Source: Streptomyces bicolor
Lineage (GTDB): Bacteria > Actinomycetota > Actinomycetes > Streptomycetales > Streptomycetaceae
Assembly: GCF_000719285.1 (NCBI RefSeq)
Contig: NZ_JOFS01000013.1
Location: forward strand, 62,001-126,000
DNA: 64,000 nt
Direction of reading: 5' to 3'
The notes under the pieces are model-generated. The model had not been told where the DNA came from. It ran no database searches and saw nothing but the letters and a program-made list of their open reading frames with translations. The translations under genes were made by a program, and so were the position numbers. Of the stretch, positions 8,019 to 17,413 are shown in pieces. The number at the start of each line of letters is the position of its first letter. Position 1 is the first letter of the stretch.

Positions 8019-10004
8019 ATGACGAAGCCCTCACTCCCCGAACTCCTGCATGCTGCCGTCACTGCTGTCGGCGGCACGGAGCGCCCCGGCCAGGTGACCA
8101 TGGCCGAATCCGTCGCGGAGGCGATCGACGGCAGCTCCCATCTGCTGGTCCAGGCCGGCACCGGCACCGGAAAGTCGCTGGGCTACCTGGTGCCCGCGCT
8201 CGCGCACGGGGAGCGCGTCGTCGTGGCGACGGCCACGCTGGCGCTGCAGCGCCAGCTGGTGGAGAGGGACCTGCCGCGCACCGTCGACGCACTGCACCCG
8301 CTGCTGCGGCGTCGCCCCGAGTTCGCGATGCTCAAAGGCAGGTCCAACTACCTGTGCCTGCACCGCCTGAACGAGGGCGTCCCGCAGGACGAGGAGGAAG
8401 GCCTCTTCGACCAGTTCGAGGCGGCCGCACCCACCAGCAAGCTCGGCCAGGACCTGCTGCGGCTGCGCGACTGGGCGGACGAGACGGAGACGGGCGACCG
8501 CGACGACCTGACGCCCGGTGTGTCCGACCGCGCCTGGGCCCAGGTCTCGGTGTCGTCGCGGGAGTGCCTCGGCGCTTCGAAGTGCGCATACGGCGCCGAA
8601 TGCTTCGCCGAGATGGCGCGTGAGCGGGCCAAGCTCGCGGAGGTCGTCGTCACCAACCACGCGCTGCTCGCGATCGACGCCATCGAGGGCGCACCGGTCC
8701 TCCCACAGCACGAGGTCCTGATCGTCGACGAGGCGCACGAACTGGTTTCCCGGGTCACCGGAGTCGCCACGGGCGAACTCACTCCCGGCCAGGTCAACCG
8801 CGCGGTGCGGCGCGCCGCGAAGCTCGTCAACGAGAAGGCCGCCGACCAGCTCCAGACCGCCGCCGAGGGCTTCGAACGGCTGATGGAGCTGGCCCTCCCG
8901 GGCCGCCTGGAGGAGATCCCGGAGGACCTCGCCTACGCGCTCATGGCACTGCGCGACGCCTGCCGCACCGTCATCTCCGCGATCGGGTCCACCCGCGACA
9001 AGTCCGTGCAGGACGAGGACGCGGTCCGCAAGCAGGCGCTCGCCTCGGTCGAGACCGTGCACGACGTGGCGGAGCGGATCACCAACGGTTCCGAGTGGGA
9101 CGTCGTCTGGTACGAGCGCCACGACCGCTTCGGCGCGTCCCTGCGCGTGGCCCCCATGTCCGTGTCGGGACTCCTGAGGGAGAAGCTCTTCGCGGACCGC
9201 TCCGTCGTGCTGACCTCCGCGACCTTGAAGCTGGGCGGCGACTTCAACGGTGTCGGCGCGTCCCTGGGCCTCGCCCCCGAGGGGACGGAGGGCGACGACC
9301 TCCCGCAGTGGAAGGGAGTGGACGTCGGCTCGCCCTTCGAGTACCGCAAGCAGGGCATCCTGTACGTCGCCAAGCACCTGTCACGGCCCGCGCGGGACGG
9401 CGACCGGGTCGACATGCTCGACGAGCTGACCGAACTGATCCAGGCGGCGGGCGGCCGCACCCTCGGCCTGTTCTCCTCCATGCGGGCCGCTCAGCTGGCC
9501 GCCGAGGAACTTCGCTCTCGCATCCCCGAGTTCCCGGTCCTCCTGCAGGGCGAGGAGACGCTCGGCGAGCTGATCAAGAACTTCGCGGCTGACCCGAAGA
9601 CCTGCCTGTTCGGCACGCTGTCCCTCTGGCAGGGCGTCGATGTGCCCGGCCCCAGCTGCCAGCTGGTCGTCATGGACAAGATCCCGTTCCCGCGCCCGGA
9701 CGACCCACTGATGAGCGCTCGCCAGAAGGCCGTGGAGGATGCCGGGGGCAATGGCTTCATGGCGGTCGCGGCCACCCATGCCGCGCTGCTCATGGCTCAG
9801 GGCGCCGGCCGCCTCGTACGGGCGTCGGGGGACCGTGGCGTGGTCGCCGTACTGGATCAGCGGCTGGCCACGGCGCGGTACGGGAGCTATCTGAAGGCGT
9901 CACTGCCCGACTTCTGGTACACGACGGACCGTAACCAGGTACGGAAGTCGCTGGCCGCGATCGACGCGGCGGCGAAGCAGACGGAGGCGGACGAGCCGCA
10001 GTGA
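8019..10004 (+). CDS. DinG/XPD-family ATP-dependent DNA helicase
   Basis: Superfamily 2, 5'-3' DNA helicase of the DinG/YoaA/XPD group, 661 residues. Walker A is AGTGTGKS (46-53) and the DEAH box is VDEAHEL. Four Cys lie in the expected iron-sulfur insert: one in NYLCLHRL, then ECLGASKCAYGAEC. The C-terminal helicase motifs include GTLSLWQGVDVPG and QGAGRLVR. Such enzymes unwind D-loops, R-loops and other structured DNA during repair. It lies directly before the convergent lexA gene, with palindromic terminators between them. No LexA box is visible in its own upstream region. Identity is secure at family level; I cannot separate DinG from YoaA by sight. Confidence 0.93.
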   Translation: MTKPSLPELLHAAVTAVGGTERPGQVTMAESVAEAIDGSSHLLVQAGTGTGKSLGYLVPALAHGERVVVATATLALQRQLVERDLPRTVDALHPLLRRRPEFAMLKGRSNYLCLHRLNEGVPQDEEEGLFDQFEAAAPTSKLGQDLLRLRDWADETETGDRDDLTPGVSDRAWAQVSVSSRECLGASKCAYGAECFAEMARERAKLAEVVVTNHALLAIDAIEGAPVLPQHEVLIVDEAHELVSRVTGVATGELTPGQVNRAVRRAAKLVNEKAADQLQTAAEGFERLMELALPGRLEEIPEDLAYALMALRDACRTVISAIGSTRDKSVQDEDAVRKQALASVETVHDVAERITNGSEWDVVWYERHDRFGASLRVAPMSVSGLLREKLFADRSVVLTSATLKLGGDFNGVGASLGLAPEGTEGDDLPQWKGVDVGSPFEYRKQGILYVAKHLSRPARDGDRVDMLDELTELIQAAGGRTLGLFSSMRAAQLAAEELRSRIPEFPVLLQGEETLGELIKNFAADPKTCLFGTLSLWQGVDVPGPSCQLVVMDKIPFPRPDDPLMSARQKAVEDAGGNGFMAVAATHAALLMAQGAGRLVRASGDRGVVAVLDQRLATARYGSYLKASLPDFWYTTDRNQVRKSLAAIDAAAKQTEADEPQ

Positions 10005-10056
10005 CCGGGGTCGGGGTGGCCTGTCGCAGCGCTGCGACAGGCCACCCCGACCCCGG
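10005..10056. terminator. 52-bp perfect palindrome ending the helicase gene
   Basis: Starts on the base after the TGA stop. Each 26-base arm is the exact reverse complement of the other and there is no loop at all. The arms start CCGGGGTCGGGGTGGCC and meet at GCAGC|GCTGC. It should act as a terminator in both directions. Confidence 0.85.
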
Positions 10057-10089
10057 AATCCGGTGACGTCGGGCCTTGCAAAGCACCAA

Positions 10090-10121
10090 GGAACCCAGAC
10101 CCGCAGGAACCCAGACCCGCA
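10090..10121. repeat. two tandem 16-bp direct repeats
   Basis: GGAACCCAGACCCGCA occurs twice back to back between the helicase and lexA terminators. No function is apparent. Confidence 0.6.
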
Positions 10122-10146
10122 CAGAACCTGGCCCGAGACAAGCACA

Positions 10147-10180
10147 GGGCCCCGGAACCGGCGCAGGGGTCCCGGGGCCC
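10147..10180 (-). terminator. lexA terminator
   Basis: Inverted repeat GGGCCCCGG / CCGGGGCCC with a 16-nt loop, 40 bp beyond the lexA stop codon. Confidence 0.7.
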
Positions 10181-10220
10181 GGTCAGTGGGCGACGCCGTC
10201 GGCTTCGCCCGCCGCAGCCG

Positions 10221-11000
10221 TCACACGCGGCGCAGCACCGCCACCACCTTGCCCAGGATGGTCGCGTCGTCGCCCGGGATCGGCTCGTACGCCGCGTTGT
10301 GCGGGAGGAGCCAGACGTGGCCGTCCTCGCGCTTGAAGCGCTTGACCGTGGCCTCGCCGTCGAGCATCGCGGCCACGATGTCGCCGTTCTCGGCGACCGG
10401 CTGGCGACGGACGGTGACCCAGTCGCCGTCGCAGATCGCGGCTTCGATCATCGAGTCACCGACGACCTTCAGCACGAACAGCTCGCCGTCGCCGACCAAC
10501 TGCCGGGGGAGAGGGAAGACGTCCTCGACCGACTCCTCGGCGAGAATCGGGCCACCCGCGGCGATACGGCCGACCAGCGGGACGTACGATGCGGCGGGCT
10601 TGCCCGCGGTGTCCGTGGGCTGCACGGAGGCGGCCTGGTCGGAGCCGCGCACCTCGTATGCGCGCGGACGGTGCGGGTCGCGGCGGAGGAAGCCCTTGCG
10701 CTCCAGTGCCATCAGCTGGTGTGCGACCGAGGACGTGCTGGACAGGCCGACGGCCTGGCCGATCTCCCGCATCGACGGCGGGTAGCCGCGCCGCTGCACG
10801 GAATCCCTGATGACCTCGATCACGCGGCGTTGCCGGTCCGTGAGCCCCGAGCTGTCCGCCCGAATGCCCGGAGGTCGGCCCGGAAGGGACCGCTTGTGTC
10901 CCTCGGGATTCATGGCTTCGTTCATCGCATGCACCGGCTCGAGTCGGCTCTGGGAGCGGTCCTGGGCAGTGATGGTGGCACTGTCTGCGGTGGTGGTCAC
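10221..11000 (-). CDS. lexA: LexA repressor
   Basis: SOS-response repressor, 259 residues from GTG 11000, chosen because GAGAGGGG lies seven bases before it. The first ~50 residues are an extended N-terminus as in other Streptomyces LexA proteins. The winged-helix domain (about 51-120) carries the recognition region [19 protein letters not shown]. The autocleavage site Ala148-Gly149 (GRIAAGGP) and the Ser183/Lys220 dyad (GDSM, ATVKRF) are intact, so RecA-stimulated self-cleavage should work. A LexA box 61 bp upstream of the start indicates autoregulation. It is divergent from nrdR-nrdJ, so the shared region may link DNA damage to dNTP supply. Confidence 0.97.
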   Translation of the reverse strand: MTTTADSATITAQDRSQSRLEPVHAMNEAMNPEGHKRSLPGRPPGIRADSSGLTDRQRRVIEVIRDSVQRRGYPPSMREIGQAVGLSSTSSVAHQLMALERKGFLRRDPHRPRAYEVRGSDQAASVQPTDTAGKPAASYVPLVGRIAAGGPILAEESVEDVFPLPRQLVGDGELFVLKVVGDSMIEAAICDGDWVTVRRQPVAENGDIVAAMLDGEATVKRFKREDGHVWLLPHNAAYEPIPGDDATILGKVVAVLRRV

Positions 11001-11060
11001 GTCGGCCCCTCTCGATGGTCTCCCTGCTGCACAACGGTAGTTGCTTTCGAAAGGTTGCGC

Positions 11061-11074
11061 CAAACACACGTTCG
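11061..11074 (-). promoter_or_regulatory. LexA box
   Basis: On the minus strand reads CGAACGTGTGTTTG, matching the Gram-positive SOS operator CGAAC-N4-GTTYG. It lies 61 bp before the lexA start. Confidence 0.85.
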
Positions 11075-11407
11075 AGTGAAAAATCGCGAAGCACCTGACG
11101 TGATCATGTGTCTGGGTGTATGGCTGACGTCCTTGCCGGCGGACAAAAGAGCCCATTGTTGTACCCTTCACCGCCGGTGGGCGACCTCGTGGGTCGTTGC
11201 CCAGTCTGCCATCCGGCATCGGTTCAACCGTGAAGTGACCCCCATCTGTGCGGGAGTCCCACGTCCCCTCCGTGTGGCGCTCACGGTATCTCCGTATGTG
11301 TCGCTGCGATACGGCGGTGCACACATGCGTGCGGCGTGTCGGTAGGCGGCACCGCGCACAGCCGTGCACGCGCGACACGCGCGCGTGGCGTGCGTGTATG
11401 AGCCAAT

Positions 11408-11423
11408 CCCCACATCTAGTGGT
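11408..11423 (+). promoter_or_regulatory. candidate NrdR box
   Basis: CCCACATCTAGTGGTT is an imperfect palindrome resembling the NrdR operator (ACACTATATATAGTGT-like), about 140 bp upstream of nrdR. NrdR normally binds two such boxes about three helical turns apart. I do not see a clear second copy, so confidence is limited. Confidence 0.45.
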
Positions 11424-11561
11424 TGGATTGCGGCAGCAGCCCAGAAGTTGTGGTCCCCCCGGTCTTCGGACGCTCGGAGATCGCCTATGCTTGGGGCTGC
11501 TTCGAGGGGCCCATGAGGCCCAGCGAGGCTATTGAGTCTGCTGTGAGGAGGGTTGGAAGTT

Positions 11562-12131
11562 ATGCACTGCCCCTTCTGCAGGCACCCCGACAGCCGTGTC
11601 GTCGACAGCCGTACGACCGACGACGGCACGTCGATCCGCAGGCGCCGCCAGTGTCCTGACTGCTCCCGTCGTTTCACGACTGTGGAGACCTGCTCGCTGA
11701 TGGTGATCAAGCGGTCCGGAGTCACCGAGCCGTTCAGCCGTACCAAGGTCATCAACGGCGTGCGCAAGGCATGCCAGGGACGACCCGTCACCGAGGACGC
11801 GCTCGCCCAGCTCGGCCAACGGGTCGAGGAGGCGGTGCGGGCCACCGGAAGCGCCGAGCTGACCACCCATGACGTGGGGCTGGCCATACTCGGCCCGTTG
11901 CAGGAGCTCGACCTCGTCGCATATCTGCGATTCGCCTCCGTCTACCGGGCGTTCGACTCGCTCGAGGACTTCGAGGCCGCGATCGCGGAACTGAGGGAGG
12001 CGACAGGACGCCCCGCCGCGGACGACGACGACCGCGAAGGCGACACGGAGGCTGTCGCGGGGGGCCGGGAAGACGATCGCGGGTCCGGCGGGGCTGCACA
12101 GGTCCCCGTGCCCGCCAACGCCGCCGACTGA
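11562..12131 (+). CDS. nrdR: transcriptional repressor NrdR
   Basis: Zinc-ribbon/ATP-cone repressor of ribonucleotide reductase genes. The zinc ligands are Cys3, Cys6, Cys31 and Cys34 (CPFC...CPDC), followed by the ATP-cone domain (about 45-140), which senses ATP/dATP. Start ATG 11562 gives the conserved MHCPFC N-terminus and has GAGGAGG upstream. The length is 189 residues, somewhat long because of an acidic low-complexity tail after residue 150. It lies 165 bp upstream of nrdJ, the usual nrdRJ arrangement in Streptomyces, and should repress it together with any class I nrd operon elsewhere. Confidence 0.97.
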   Translation: MHCPFCRHPDSRVVDSRTTDDGTSIRRRRQCPDCSRRFTTVETCSLMVIKRSGVTEPFSRTKVINGVRKACQGRPVTEDALAQLGQRVEEAVRATGSAELTTHDVGLAILGPLQELDLVAYLRFASVYRAFDSLEDFEAAIAELREATGRPAADDDDREGDTEAVAGGREDDRGSGGAAQVPVPANAAD

Positions 12132-12296
12132 GGGCGAGCCGGTTCCGGTCCTCGGACTCCGGATCCGGCCGAGAGGCGGCGACACAAGACCTGCTGCGGG
12201 TGGCGATCAGAGGGTGCCCGCAGCACAAGACAGAACACCGTGCCACGGGGAACATCGGGGCACTTCAGGGCGTTTTAGCCCGTACAGGGAGGCGGC

Positions 12297-15191
12297 ATGA
12301 CAGAGACGGCGAGCGGTCCGGCACGGAGTTCCCGCGCCAAGGGCACCAAGGCGGCCAAGGGACTGCGTATCGAGCGCATCCACACCACCCCCGGCGTACA
12401 CCCGTACGACGAGGTGGCCTGGGAGCGCCGTGACGTCGTCATGACCAACTGGCGCGACGGCTCGGTCAACTTCGAGCAGCGCGGCGTCGAGTTCCCCGAC
12501 TTCTGGTCGGTGAACGCGGTCAACATCGTCACCAGCAAGTACTTCCGCGGTGCCGTCGGCACCCCGCAGCGCGAGGTGAGCCTGAAGCAGCTCATCGACC
12601 GCATCGTGAAGACGTACCGGAAGGCCGGCGAGGACTACAAGTACTTCGCCTCGCCCGCCGACGCCGAGATCTTCGAGCACGAGCTGGCGTACGCCCTCCT
12701 GCACCAGATCTTCAGCTTCAACAGCCCCGTGTGGTTCAACGTGGGCACTCCTCAGCCTCAGCAGGTCTCCGCCTGCTTCATCCTGGCCGTCGACGACTCC
12801 ATGGAGTCGATCCTCGACTGGTACAAGGAAGAGGGCATGATCTTCAAGGGCGGCTCCGGCGCCGGCCTGAACCTCTCCCGTATCCGCTCCTCCAAGGAGC
12901 TGCTGTCCTCCGGCGGCAACGCGTCCGGTCCGGTCTCCTTCATGCGCGGCGCCGACGCGTCCGCAGGAACGATCAAGTCCGGTGGTGCCACGCGCCGCGC
13001 CGCCAAGATGGTCATCCTCGACGTCGACCACCCCGACATCGAGGACTTCATCGAGACCAAGGTGAAGGAAGAGGAGAAGATCCGCGCCCTGCGTGACGCG
13101 GGCTTCGACATGGACCTGGGCGGCGACGACATCACGTCCGTCCAGTACCAGAACGCAAACAACTCGGTCCGTGTGAACGACGAGTTCATGAAGGCGGTCG
13201 AGCAGGGCGGCAAGTTCGGCCTGCGCGCGCGGATGACCGGCGAGGTCATCGAAGAGGTCGACGCCAAGGCCCTGTTCCGCAAGATGGCCGAGGCCGCCTG
13301 GGCCTGCGCAGACCCCGGCATCCAGTACGACGACACCATCAACCACTGGCACACCTGCCCGGAGTCCGGCCGTATCAACGGCTCGAACCCTTGCAGCGAG
13401 TACATGCACCTGGACAACACGTCCTGCAACCTCGCCTCGCTGAACCTGATGAAGTTCCTGAAGGACGACGGCAAGGGCAACCAGTCCTTCCACGTCGAGC
13501 GCTTCGCGAAGGTCGTCGAGCTCGTCATCACCGCGATGGACATCTCCATCTGCTTCGCGGACTTCCCGACGCAGAAGATCGGTGAGAACACGCGCGCGTT
13601 CCGCCAGCTCGGCATCGGCTACGCCAACCTCGGCGCCCTGCTGATGGCGACCGGCCACGCGTACGACTCGGACGGCGGCCGCGCCCTCGCCGGTGCCATC
13701 ACCTCCCTGATGACCGGCACCTCGTACAAGCGCTCCGCCGAACTCGCCGCGGTCGTCGGCCCGTACGACGGCTATGCCCGCAACGCCCAGCCGCACCTGC
13801 GCGTCATGAAGCAGCACGCCGACGCCAACACCGCGGCCGTTCGCATGGACGACTTGGACACGCCGATCTGGGCAGCCGCCACGGAGGCCTGGCAGGACGT
13901 GCTGCGCCTCGGTGAGAAGAACGGTTTCCGTAACTCCCAGGCGTCCGTCATCGCCCCGACGGGCACCATCGGTCTGGCGATGTCCTGCGACACCACCGGC
14001 CTCGAGCCCGACCTCGCGCTGGTCAAGTTCAAGAAGCTGGTCGGCGGCGGCTCGATGCAGATCGTCAACGGCACCGTCCCGCAGGCCCTGCGCCGCCTGG
14101 GCTACCAGGAGGAGCAGATCGAGGCGATCGTCGCCCACATCGCCGAGCACGGCAATGTCGTCGACGCCCCGGGCCTCAAGCACGAGCACTACGAGGTCTT
14201 CGACTGCGCCATGGGCGAGCGCTCCATCTCCGCGATGGGCCACGTCCGCATGATGGCCGCGATCCAGCCGTGGATCTCCGGCGCCCTGTCCAAGACGGTC
14301 AACATGCCGGAGTCGGCGACCGTCGAGGAGGTCGAGGAGATCTACTTCGAGGCCTGGAAGATGGGCGTCAAGGCCCTCGCCATCTACCGTGACAACTGCA
14401 AGGTCGGCCAGCCGCTCTCCGCCAAGACCAAGGAGAAGGAGAAGGCCGAGATCACGGAGAAGGCCGAGGCCACCATCCGTGAGACGGTCGAGAAGGTCGT
14501 CGAGTACCGCCCGGTCCGCAAGCGTCTCCCGAAGGGGCGTCCCGGTATCACCACGTCCTTCACCGTCGGTGGCGCCGAGGGCTACATGACCGCCAACTCC
14601 TACCCGGACGACGGCCTCGGCGAGGTCTTCCTGAAGATGTCCAAGCAGGGCTCGACCCTCGCGGGCATGATGGACGCCTTCTCGATCGCCGTCTCGGTGG
14701 GTCTGCAGTACGGCGTGCCGCTGGAGACGTACGTCTCGAAGTTCACGAACATGCGCTTCGAGCCGGCCGGCATGACGGACGACCCGGACGTGCGGATGGC
14801 GCAGTCGATCGTCGACTACATCTTCCGTCGCCTTGCGCTCGACTTCCTGCCCTTCGAGACGCGGTCCGCGCTGGGCATCCACTCCGCCGAAGAGCGCCAG
14901 CGTCATCTGGAGACGGGTTCGTACGAGCCCAACGAGGACGAGGTCGACGTCGAGGGCCTGGCCCAGTCGGCGCCGCGCGCCCAGGAGCTGAGGGCCGTCG
15001 CCACCCCGAAGTCCGACGCCGGGCCGGCCAAGCCCGCCCCGCAGCAGGCGCACACCAGCGCCGAGTTGGTGGAGATGCAGCTGGGCATCCAGGCCGACGC
15101 CCCGCTGTGCTTCTCCTGCGGTACGAAGATGCAGCGCGCCGGCTCCTGCTACATCTGCGAGGGCTGCGGCTCGACGAGCGGCTGCAGCTGA
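12297..15191 (+). CDS. nrdJ: class II (adenosylcobalamin-dependent) ribonucleotide reductase
   Basis: Oxygen-independent ribonucleotide reductase using coenzyme B12, 964 residues. Barrel motifs visible are FSFNSPVWFNVG, FKGGSGAGLNLS, NPCSEYMHLDNTSCNLASLNL (with the radical Cys in NPCSE), and the phosphate-binding VIAPTGTIGLAM. The C-terminus ends in two CxxC pairs (CFSCG and CYICEGCG) followed by a final Cys, a zinc-binding tail involved in re-reduction of the active site. It is co-directional with nrdR and closes with a strong hairpin. A Lys/Glu-rich linker (about 700-735) precedes a conserved C-terminal domain. Confidence 0.97.
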   Translation: MTETASGPARSSRAKGTKAAKGLRIERIHTTPGVHPYDEVAWERRDVVMTNWRDGSVNFEQRGVEFPDFWSVNAVNIVTSKYFRGAVGTPQREVSLKQLIDRIVKTYRKAGEDYKYFASPADAEIFEHELAYALLHQIFSFNSPVWFNVGTPQPQQVSACFILAVDDSMESILDWYKEEGMIFKGGSGAGLNLSRIRSSKELLSSGGNASGPVSFMRGADASAGTIKSGGATRRAAKMVILDVDHPDIEDFIETKVKEEEKIRALRDAGFDMDLGGDDITSVQYQNANNSVRVNDEFMKAVEQGGKFGLRARMTGEVIEEVDAKALFRKMAEAAWACADPGIQYDDTINHWHTCPESGRINGSNPCSEYMHLDNTSCNLASLNLMKFLKDDGKGNQSFHVERFAKVVELVITAMDISICFADFPTQKIGENTRAFRQLGIGYANLGALLMATGHAYDSDGGRALAGAITSLMTGTSYKRSAELAAVVGPYDGYARNAQPHLRVMKQHADANTAAVRMDDLDTPIWAAATEAWQDVLRLGEKNGFRNSQASVIAPTGTIGLAMSCDTTGLEPDLALVKFKKLVGGGSMQIVNGTVPQALRRLGYQEEQIEAIVAHIAEHGNVVDAPGLKHEHYEVFDCAMGERSISAMGHVRMMAAIQPWISGALSKTVNMPESATVEEVEEIYFEAWKMGVKALAIYRDNCKVGQPLSAKTKEKEKAEITEKAEATIRETVEKVVEYRPVRKRLPKGRPGITTSFTVGGAEGYMTANSYPDDGLGEVFLKMSKQGSTLAGMMDAFSIAVSVGLQYGVPLETYVSKFTNMRFEPAGMTDDPDVRMAQSIVDYIFRRLALDFLPFETRSALGIHSAEERQRHLETGSYEPNEDEVDVEGLAQSAPRAQELRAVATPKSDAGPAKPAPQQAHTSAELVEMQLGIQADAPLCFSCGTKMQRAGSCYICEGCGSTSGCS

Positions 15192-15220
15192 ACAGGAGCG
15201 CCTTCAGGCGTGAATGACTG

Positions 15221-15261
15221 AGCCGAGCGGGGAGTCACCGAAGTTGACTCCCCGCTCGGCT
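15221..15261. terminator. nrdJ terminator
   Basis: Perfect 17-bp inverted repeat AGCCGAGCGGGGAGTCA / TGACTCCCCGCTCGGCT with a 7-nt loop. It lies between convergent nrdJ and the TerD gene. Confidence 0.9.
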
Positions 15262-15327
15262 GCTTCAGGGAGGGGCGCCGGCCTTATGTCGGCGACCCGC
15301 CCCTCTTCGCGTATGTACACGCGACGC

Positions 15328-15861
15328 TCAGGGCTGGTGGGGCCTGCCCATGGTCGCCGTGAACGTCGCCGGATCGTCCTCGAAACCGTGGATGCCCGGG
15401 CGGAATTCCCACGTGCCCGAGTCCTGGCGTACGAACTCCGCGACCGTCGTCGCCGTCGCACCGAGCACGCCGCCGAAGTCGTCCTCGGCCAGGACGGTGT
15501 AGTCCTCGCGGATGCGCAGGGCCGGCTTGACGACGCTGACGAAGGTGCGCTTGGCGGGGCGCTGCTGGATCACGACCCCGACCATCACGCGCGCGTACCG
15601 GCTGTCGAGCCGGTTGAGCTCCACGGTCATGACCTCGTCCCAGCCGAAGCCCTTGCCGTCCTTGCTGTCCCGGTTCAGATAGATGGTGCCGTCGGGAGAG
15701 CGGCTGTCGAAGTGCACCACGTAGGCGGGATCGCCGTACGGGTCGCTCGCCAGGTAGGTAGCGGCGACGATGTCCAGGTCGGTGGGCGGTTGCCCGGCCG
15801 GACTGGGGTCCCACTTGACCGAGATCTCGACTTTCCGGATCCCCTTGTTGATGGCGCTCAC
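15328..15861 (-). CDS. TerD-family protein
   Basis: 177-residue TerD/CABP-type protein, a calcium-binding beta-sandwich family linked to tellurite resistance and stress. Typical features are ISVKWDPS, YLNRDSKDGKGFGWDEVMTVEL (a DSxDGxGxGxDE-like metal site with acidic residues present) and FVRQDSGTWEFRPGIHGF near the C-terminus. The GTG start at 15861 was chosen on the conserved VSAINKGIRKVEIS start and the purine-rich GGGGAAGGGGAAG before it. It is monocistronic; other ter genes are not nearby. Molecular role is unproven for this family. Confidence 0.9.
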   Translation of the reverse strand: MSAINKGIRKVEISVKWDPSPAGQPPTDLDIVAATYLASDPYGDPAYVVHFDSRSPDGTIYLNRDSKDGKGFGWDEVMTVELNRLDSRYARVMVGVVIQQRPAKRTFVSVVKPALRIREDYTVLAEDDFGGVLGATATTVAEFVRQDSGTWEFRPGIHGFEDDPATFTATMGRPHQP

Positions 15862-16017
15862 CAGGCTTCCCCTTCCCCGTTTCGCGTATGCCCTCAGCCC
15901 GAACTGCCCAGCAGAAGAGGCCGGTTGTCCATCCTGCCACGCGCGCGGGCTCGTGCGCCGGGGAGCACTGCGGTCGAGCGTGACCGACGCCACGCTCCGT
16001 GGCCTTACCATGGCGCG

Positions 16018-16623
16018 GTGCTGGTCAAGTGGATTCGCTGCACCGTGGTGGACCGCCGCGGGTTCGAGCGGGGGCAGCGAAAATGGGCGGGGCTTCTGGG
16101 GGAGCCGGGGTTTCGGGGGCAGGGGGGTGGCTGGAGCCGGGGGCGGCAGGGGGTGGCGCACATCTTCTCGTTCTGGGAGAGCCGTTCCTTCTACGACTCC
16201 TTCATGGCCCGCTCCCACGACAGGCTGGCGGCGGCCCAGTCGGGCACCTACAAGGACATGCAGGTCAAACTCTTCGACTACCGCTTCGACGTGAAGACCG
16301 GCTTCGAGCCGCGTTTCACCGACGCGGACCTCGTCAGGGTGGCGCACTGCCGTGTGCACGAGGAGCGCGCCGAGCACTTCACCCTCATGCAGGAGAAGGT
16401 CTGGAACCCCGCGATGGCCGGCTCACCCGGCATGGTCCGCGGGCTGTTCGGCGAGGCGCCGGGTCACGAGTTCCTGGTGCTGTCGATGTGGCACTCCGCC
16501 GCGGAGCACGGCAAGTACCGCACGGAGCGCGTGGAGCGACTGGCGCTGCGGGCCCAGACGGAGGCGGACGTCGCAGCTCTCACGGGTGACATCGTGGAAC
16601 TCGAATCCACCTGGACCGTTTGA
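16018..16623 (+). CDS. YdbC-like DUF4937 protein
   Basis: 201-residue protein matching the DUF4937/YdbC group: MLVKWIRCTVVDRRGFE, then GVAHIFSFWESRSFYDSFM, followed by a second half that repeats the ferredoxin-like ABM pattern (LVRVAHCRVHEERAEHF ... LVLSMWHSAAEHGKYR). Two tandem ABM-type folds are therefore likely. No catalytic residues are recognisable. GTG 16018 fits the family N-terminus, and upstream sequence in the same frame is antisense to the TerD gene. Stand-alone gene of unknown function, conserved in Streptomyces. Confidence 0.8.
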   Translation: MLVKWIRCTVVDRRGFERGQRKWAGLLGEPGFRGQGGGWSRGRQGVAHIFSFWESRSFYDSFMARSHDRLAAAQSGTYKDMQVKLFDYRFDVKTGFEPRFTDADLVRVAHCRVHEERAEHFTLMQEKVWNPAMAGSPGMVRGLFGEAPGHEFLVLSMWHSAAEHGKYRTERVERLALRAQTEADVAALTGDIVELESTWTV

Positions 16624-16741
16624 ATTCCGGACCGTTAAACCTGCGCTCTGATGTGGCTGATGGTGCAGGAAGTGTGTGACCTACGCCGTATGGGGCCCGT
16701 TCGAGTGCTCGATCGGCCCTCACCCGATCTAGGGTTTTGGC

Positions 16742-17401
16742 ATGGCACGACCACGGCGCATCGTCCTTGTCCGGCACGGCGAGTCAACGGGCAATGTTGA
16801 TGACACCGTGTACGAGCGTGAGCCCGACCACGCGCTTGCCCTGACCGAGCGGGGCTGGCGGCAGGCCGAGGAGACGGGAAAACGGCTGCGGGACGTGTTC
16901 GGACGTGAGCGCGTCAGCGTGTACGTCTCGCCCTACCGCCGTACGCACGACACGCTGCGCGCCTTCCATCTGGATCCCGAGCTCATACGGGTACGCGAGG
17001 AGCCCCGGCTGCGCGAGCAGGATTGGGGAAACTGGCAGGACCGCGACGACGTACGCCTGCAGAAGTCCTACCGTGACGCCTACGGCCACTTCTTCTACCG
17101 CTTCGCCCAGGGCGAGTCCGGCGCCGACGTGTACGACCGGGTCGGCAACTTCCTGGAGAGCCTGTACCGCAGCTTCGAGGCCCCCGACCACCCGCCCAAC
17201 GTGCTGCTCGTGACCCACGGCCTGGCCATGCGGCTGTTCTGCATGCGCTGGTTTCACTGGACGGTCGCGGAGTTCGAGTCGTTGTCGAACCCTGGGAACG
17301 CCGAGATGCGGATGCTCGTTCTCGGGGACGACGGCAAGTACACACTGGACCGGCCGTTCGACCGCTGGCGGGATCCGGAACCGTACGGGATCACCGGATA
17401 G
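16742..17401 (+). CDS. histidine phosphatase family protein
   Basis: 219-residue member of the phosphoglycerate-mutase-like branch. The phospho-acceptor is His12 in LVRHGES, the second catalytic His is in VTHGLAMRLF, and the flanking Arg and Glu are present (SPYRRTHDTL, RLREQDWGNWQD). The substrate cannot be read from sequence. The ADP-ribosylglycohydrolase gene begins 13 bp downstream, so the two are probably co-transcribed and both may act in phosphoryl or ADP-ribosyl turnover. Confidence 0.92.
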   Translation: MARPRRIVLVRHGESTGNVDDTVYEREPDHALALTERGWRQAEETGKRLRDVFGRERVSVYVSPYRRTHDTLRAFHLDPELIRVREEPRLREQDWGNWQDRDDVRLQKSYRDAYGHFFYRFAQGESGADVYDRVGNFLESLYRSFEAPDHPPNVLLVTHGLAMRLFCMRWFHWTVAEFESLSNPGNAEMRMLVLGDDGKYTLDRPFDRWRDPEPYGITG

Positions 17402-17413
17402 AGTGGCAGAGCG

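Larger units (their letters stand above)
11001..11561. other. lexA-nrdR divergent control region
   Basis: 561 bp without a gene. It holds the LexA box on the lexA side and a candidate NrdR box on the nrdR side. The middle (about 11270-11400) is rich in alternating CG/TG (CACGCGCGCGTGGCGTGCGTG) and may form unusual structure. I see no RNA gene or cobalamin riboswitch. Confidence 0.6.

Noticed and set aside
12132..12296. Cobalamin riboswitch before nrdJ
   Set aside because: The gap is only 165 bp and lacks a recognisable B12 box; I see no conserved core.
12207..15053. 948-codon open frame on the minus strand
   Set aside because: Antisense to nrdJ; low-complexity Leu/Val/Asp/Gly product with no known fold.
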